A stretch of 8,848 nucleotides of DNA from Lachnospiraceae bacterium UBA1683 (GTDB lineage: Bacteria > Bacillota > Clostridia > Lachnospirales > Lachnospiraceae), in assembly GCA_002320245.1 (NCBI GenBank), contig DCKD01000021.1, positions 1-8,848 of the forward strand. The letters are read 5' to 3'. The translations under genes and the position numbers were made by a program. The notes beneath the pieces are model-generated. The model was not told the DNA's origin, did no database searches, and worked only from the letters and a program-made list of their open reading frames with translations. Within the stretch, counting starts at the first letter, position 1; every line of letters starts with the position of its first letter. Positions 5,201 through 8,848 of this stretch are shown one piece after another.

Positions 5201-5545
5201 TCAGAAAAATTCTTTTTTCAATTTCGTTGTGTAATAAAGAAACCACACGAGCACAACCAAAAATATAACCATGCCAATCGTATCTGCCATTCCAAGCGGT
5301 GTCACAAAATAATTGATAATATCAATTACACCGTAAATGGTTGTCACAAGCGCAAAAACCAGAACGGCCGGCAGTGCTTTTTTCAAAAATGCCTCTTTAT
5401 CCTTACACTTTTGCTCCGTGTACGAGTTTCCAAGAAGAATCGTCTCATTAATATGACCGGTCTTCTTCATTGAAATGTATGCGTACAGAGAGTACAATCC
5501 GCCTCCGAATACGATAAAACCGACAAATCCAAAAAGCTCATCCAT
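5201..5545 (-). CDS. Small predicted three-helix membrane protein of unknown function
   Basis: I do not recognise this 114-residue protein. Three hydrophobic segments lie near residues 5-26, 56-80 and 84-107. A polar, lysine-rich loop (about 27-55, with KKTGHINE and EQKCKDKEAF) and a basic tail (KLKKEFF) are consistent with cytoplasmic placement of the loop and C-terminus. There is no signal peptide cleavage site, catalytic motif or lipobox. The ATG is 6 nt after the thrC stop codon, and GAGGAG (5560-5555) overlaps the thrC end, so it is very likely co-transcribed and translationally coupled with thrC. That placement hints at a role alongside threonine or branched-chain amino acid metabolism, but nothing in the sequence shows it. 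No clear terminator follows. Confidence 0.8.
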   Translation of the reverse strand: MDELFGFVGFIVFGGGLYSLYAYISMKKTGHINETILLGNSYTEQKCKDKEAFLKKALPAVLVFALVTTIYGVIDIINYFVTPLGMADTIGMVIFLVVLVWFLYYTTKLKKEFF

Positions 5546-5551
5546 CTCTGT

Positions 5552-7045
5552 TTACTCCTCCACTCCAAGAATACTTTTTACGGTTTCTTTCATTTTGTCT
5601 GCATCGCATTCTCTTGTATGAAGAATCTGTGCATTGCGGATTTCCTCAATTGCGTTTGGAACTGCTGTCCCTGACACTTTTTCCAGCTCGTCAATCAGCG
5701 CAAATTCATCCATTGCATCATATTTCTCATCAATGGCGGTCATCACACTTCTTGCAAACTTGTATGGACTGGCAGTCGATGCAACAAGCATCTTTCTGTC
5801 ATCCTTGCTTTCATCGCGGTAATCACGGCTTACATGAGCTGCAACAGCGGTATGTGTATCCATCACATATCCCGTAGACCGGTATGTGTCACCGATTGTT
5901 TCTTTTGTCTCTTCTTCGGTAGAAAATCCACCCTCGAAATCAGACAGTCCCCTCTTCATCTCCGGTGTAATCTCATATATACCGTCATTTTTCAGGGCCG
6001 CCATCAACTCGCTGTTCTTCTGCGCGTCCTGTCCGGCAATTGTATAAATCAACCTCTCCAGGTTGCTTGAAATCAAAATATCCATAGACGGGGAAGAAGT
6101 CAGTACAAACTCACGGTTTCTGTCATATTTTCCGGTCTTAAAGAAATCAAACAGTACTTTATTTTCATTGGATGCACAGATTAACTTTGCAATCGGAACT
6201 CCCATCTGTTTTGCATAGTATGCCGCGAGAATATTCCCAAAATTTCCGGTCGGAACCGTTACATTGATTTCCTCGCCGGCTGCAATTTCCTCATTTTCCA
6301 GTAATTTAGCATATGCATAAACATAATATACAACCTGCGGAATCAGACGTCCGATATTGATAGAATTTGCGGAAGAAAACTGGAAGCCTGCGTCTGCAAG
6401 CTCTTTTCCCAACTTTTTATCTTCAAACAGTGCCTTGACACCACTCTGCGCATTGTCAAAGTTTCCATGGATTGCAACAACTGCTGTGTTGTCGCCTTTC
6501 TGTGTCACCATCTGAAGTTCCTGTACTTTGCTGACACCATTTTTCGGATAGAACACAATGATTCTCGCCCCCGGTACATTGGCAAATCCGGCAAGTGCAG
6601 CCTTTCCGGTATCCCCCGATGTCGCTGTCAGAATAACGATTTCTTTTGTCACATTGTTTTTCTTTGCCGCCGTTGTCAGCAGATGAGGCAAGATAGAAAG
6701 TGCCATATCTTTGAACGCAATTGTTGCGCCGTGGAACAATTCCAGATGATACGTGTCCCCTACTTTTACAAGTGGCGCAATGACTTCTGTATCAAACTTA
6801 GCATCATACGCACGGTCGATACACTGCTTTAATTCTTCTTCTGTGAAATCTGTCAGAAACTGTTTCATTACCGAATACGCAGTTTCCTGATAAGACATTC
6901 CCTTCAGTTCGTCCATTGTTACATCCAGTTTCGGAATCTCTGTAGGAACAAACAGACCTCCGTCCTCTGCAAGACCTTTTAGAATTGCCTGAGATGCGGT
7001 TACTGTTTCCTCTGCATTCCGTGTGCTTTTGTATAATAGATTCAT
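5552..7045 (-). CDS. thrC: Threonine synthase
   Basis: ThrC converts O-phospho-L-homoserine to L-threonine with pyridoxal phosphate in the cytoplasm. The 497-residue product is of the long bacterial/fungal-type class. An N-terminal family segment (TRNAEETVTASQAILKGLAE, about 8-27) leads into DGGLFVP. The fold-type II PLP core has the cofactor lysine at Lys112 in FHGATIAFKD, the phosphate-binding TSGDTGKAAL (142-151) and the glycine/asparagine loop VPTGNFGN (264-271). The ATG at 7045 lies 4 nt after the leuD stop codon, and its site AGAGGTA (7057-7051) overlaps the leuD stop. It therefore belongs to the leuC-leuD operon rather than to a hom-thrB cluster, which is not present in the window. Confidence 0.96.
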   Translation of the reverse strand: MNLLYKSTRNAEETVTASQAILKGLAEDGGLFVPTEIPKLDVTMDELKGMSYQETAYSVMKQFLTDFTEEELKQCIDRAYDAKFDTEVIAPLVKVGDTYHLELFHGATIAFKDMALSILPHLLTTAAKKNNVTKEIVILTATSGDTGKAALAGFANVPGARIIVFYPKNGVSKVQELQMVTQKGDNTAVVAIHGNFDNAQSGVKALFEDKKLGKELADAGFQFSSANSINIGRLIPQVVYYVYAYAKLLENEEIAAGEEINVTVPTGNFGNILAAYYAKQMGVPIAKLICASNENKVLFDFFKTGKYDRNREFVLTSSPSMDILISSNLERLIYTIAGQDAQKNSELMAALKNDGIYEITPEMKRGLSDFEGGFSTEEETKETIGDTYRSTGYVMDTHTAVAAHVSRDYRDESKDDRKMLVASTASPYKFARSVMTAIDEKYDAMDEFALIDELEKVSGTAVPNAIEEIRNAQILHTRECDADKMKETVKSILGVEE

Positions 7046-7049
7046 TTTT

Positions 7050-7544
7050 CTACCTCTTCTTTTTACTGTTTGTATAATTCACAAGTCCACCCGCTGCAAT
7101 CAGTTTCTGCATGAATTCCGGGAATGCCTGTCCCTGGAACTCCGTTCCTTTTGTCCGGTTATAAATCTTGCCGCTGTCAAAATCAACTTCTACCTCATCG
7201 CCTGCCTCGATATTTTTTGCCGCCTCCGGACATTCGATAATCGGAAGCCCGATATTAATTGCATTCCGGTAAAAAATTCTTGCAAATGTCTCCGCAATAA
7301 TACAGCTCACTCCTGCAGTCTTCAGACAAAGCGGCGCATGTTCCCTCGAAGAACCACATCCGAAGTTTTTATTTGCCACAATTAAATCCCCCGGCTGAAC
7401 TTTATTCACGAATTCCGGGTCAATATCCACCATGGCATGGCTTGCAAGTTCCTGTGCATCAAAAGAATTCAGATATCTTGCAGGGATGATAACATCTGTA
7501 TCCACGTTATCTCCATACTTAAACACATGTCCCAACGCTTTCAT
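7050..7544 (-). CDS. leuD: 3-isopropylmalate dehydratase small subunit (type 2)
   Basis: LeuD is the swivelling small subunit that pairs with LeuC to isomerise 2-isopropylmalate to 3-isopropylmalate. At 164 residues it is the short form, well below the roughly 200 residues of the E. coli type. The family signature NFGCGSSREHAP lies at residues 60-71. DNVDTDVIIPARYLNSFD (12-29) is the short substrate-loop region. The start codon overlaps the leuC stop as ATGA, with AGGTG about 8 nt upstream, so the two subunits are translationally coupled. Related short-form pairs act on homoaconitate or other malate derivatives. Leucine synthesis is the preferred reading because no competing pathway gene is nearby and leuA lies in the same window. 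Confidence 0.94.
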   Translation of the reverse strand: MKALGHVFKYGDNVDTDVIIPARYLNSFDAQELASHAMVDIDPEFVNKVQPGDLIVANKNFGCGSSREHAPLCLKTAGVSCIIAETFARIFYRNAINIGLPIIECPEAAKNIEAGDEVEVDFDSGKIYNRTKGTEFQGQAFPEFMQKLIAAGGLVNYTNSKKKR

Positions 7545-8818
7545 TTTTTGTCACCTACTTTCTCAGGATTGGCAATATATCCGGCAATTGCACTTGCTGC
7601 CGCAACCTCCGGAGATGCCAGATAAATCAGGGAATCTACATGCCCCATTCTTCCGACAAAGTTACGGTTTGTTGTAGAGACACACTTTTCTCCTGCCGCC
7701 ATGACACCCATGTGCCCGCCCATACAAGGTCCGCAGCTCGGTGTGTTGACTGCACACCCGGCATCCACAAAAATATCCAACAGCCCTTCGGCAATGCACT
7801 GTTTGTAGATCTTCTGAGTTGCCGGAATAACCATGACACGTACATCCGGATGCACCGTGTGCCCTTTGAGAACTGCCGCTGCCTTTCTCATATCCTGCAT
7901 TCTTCCGTTTGTACAGGAGCCGATAACTACCTGGTCAATCCTGATTGGCTCCATTGCCTCAATCTCATCAATTGTTTTTGCATTTCCCGGGAGATGAGGG
8001 AACGCTACGGTCGGACGTACTTCTGACAAATCAATTTCGATTACTTCATCATATTGTGCGTCCCCGTCTGCAGCATATACCTTATATTCTTTTTTTGTAT
8101 GCTCTTTGAGATAGCTTTCCGTCTGTTCATCCACCATAAAGATTCCGTTCTTGGCACCAGCTTCGATTGCCATATTTGCCATTGTAAACCGGTCATCCAT
8201 AGACAGATTTGCAATTCCGTCTCCGACAAATTCCATAGATTTGTACAGAGCGCCGTCCACTCCGATTTTTCCGATAATATGAATAATCACATCTTTACCG
8301 CTTACGTACGGTCCCGGTTTTCCGGTCAGTACGAACTTGATTGCACTTGGGACTTTAAACCAGAGCTCTCCGGTTGCCATTCCGGTCGCAATATCCGTTG
8401 TTCCTACACCTGTTGAAAATGCCCCCAGCGCACCATATGTACAAGTATGTGAGTCCGCCCCGATGATACATTCTCCGGCAGCAACCACACCGACCTCCGG
8501 CAGAATTGCATGCTCCACACCGGATTTTCCCTGCTCAAAATACCAGCTTAATCCCTGTTCCTTTGCGAACTCACGGATCGCCTTTGAGTTCTCCGCAGAC
8601 TTGATATCCTTATTCGGTGTAAAATGGTCCGGTACAAAAACAACTTTATCTTTATCAAATACATTCTCAGCCATCTGGCTGAAAATCGGCAGTGCCATCG
8701 GACCTGTGATATCATTTGCCATCACAACATCCAGCTTTGCCATAATCAACTGCCCTGCTTCAACAGAATCTAATCCTGCATGTGCCGCAAGGATTTTTTG
8801 TGTCATTGTCATTCCCAT
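7541..8818 (-). CDS. leuC: 3-isopropylmalate dehydratase large subunit (type 2)
   Basis: LeuC is the iron-sulfur subunit of isopropylmalate isomerase in the aconitase superfamily. The product has 425 residues, the short two-subunit form rather than the roughly 466-residue E. coli form. Three cysteines expected to hold the 4Fe-4S cluster are visible: Cys302 in VIGSCTNGR, and Cys362 and Cys365 in NTPSCGPCMGGHMG. Active-site stretches include GADSHTCTYGALGAF (120-134) and GVGTTDIA (137-144). The ATG at 8818 has GGAGG 8 nt upstream (8831-8827). This is the first visible gene of the leuC-leuD-thrC-membrane protein run. Only 30 nt upstream are present, so the operon promoter and any leader cannot be seen. 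Confidence 0.96.
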   Translation of the reverse strand: MGMTMTQKILAAHAGLDSVEAGQLIMAKLDVVMANDITGPMALPIFSQMAENVFDKDKVVFVPDHFTPNKDIKSAENSKAIREFAKEQGLSWYFEQGKSGVEHAILPEVGVVAAGECIIGADSHTCTYGALGAFSTGVGTTDIATGMATGELWFKVPSAIKFVLTGKPGPYVSGKDVIIHIIGKIGVDGALYKSMEFVGDGIANLSMDDRFTMANMAIEAGAKNGIFMVDEQTESYLKEHTKKEYKVYAADGDAQYDEVIEIDLSEVRPTVAFPHLPGNAKTIDEIEAMEPIRIDQVVIGSCTNGRMQDMRKAAAVLKGHTVHPDVRVMVIPATQKIYKQCIAEGLLDIFVDAGCAVNTPSCGPCMGGHMGVMAAGEKCVSTTNRNFVGRMGHVDSLIYLASPEVAAASAIAGYIANPEKVGDKK

Positions 8819-8848
8819 CGTGACAACCTCCGTTATGAAGTGACTTTT

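Noticed and set aside
8337..8843. Plus-strand open frame of 168 codons opposite the leuC start
   Set aside because: Antisense to the strongly conserved LeuC N-terminal domain and passes through its ribosome binding site.

Overview
The window looks like a chromosomal segment of a moderately low-G+C Firmicute, most likely a Lachnospiraceae-type Clostridia. The grounds are AGGAGG-type ribosome binding sites, two T-box leaders, a 6S RNA of clostridial shape, and the long (type 2) LeuA with short (type 2) LeuC/LeuD. The family-level call is inference; no genus is claimed. All recognised genes lie on the minus strand, so transcription runs from high to low coordinates.

In transcription order: (1) 8818-5201 is a tight run leuC-leuD-thrC-small membrane protein. 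leuC and leuD share an ATGA overlap, and the next two gaps are 4 and 6 nt, so this is one operon whose promoter lies beyond the right edge. (2) 5132-4868 is an independent unit with its own promoter and terminator encoding 6S RNA (ssrS). (3) 4832-4770 is a perfect 28-bp inverted repeat resembling a REPIN or small palindromic element. (4) 4750-2638 is leuA with its own promoter, an inverted repeat across that promoter, and a T-box leader with a CUG (leucine) specifier. (5) 2584-1590 is a yihY/BrkB-type membrane protein gene. A 128-bp unit bounded by imperfect inverted repeats fills the stretch between the putative -35 box and the ribosome binding site. (6) 1590-1413 is non-coding and carries A-tracts repeated about every 11 bp. 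(7) 1412-31 is pheS with a strong extended -10 promoter and a T-box leader with a UUC (phenylalanine) specifier. The window ends just past pheS, where pheT would be expected.

How the genes fit together: LeuA commits 2-ketoisovalerate to leucine, and LeuCD isomerises the isopropylmalate it makes. leuB is not in the window. ThrC makes threonine, the precursor of isoleucine, so the upstream operon links two branches of branched-chain amino acid supply. leuA responds to uncharged tRNA-Leu and pheS to uncharged tRNA-Phe through the same type of leader.

Most of the window is ordinary housekeeping metabolism. I see no phage, defence, CRISPR or toxin-antitoxin genes and no evidence for a new multi-gene system. 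The parts worth a second look are non-coding: the inverted-repeat unit before yihY, the 28-bp palindrome and promoter dyad before leuA, the phased A-tracts before pheS, and the small membrane protein gene attached to thrC.
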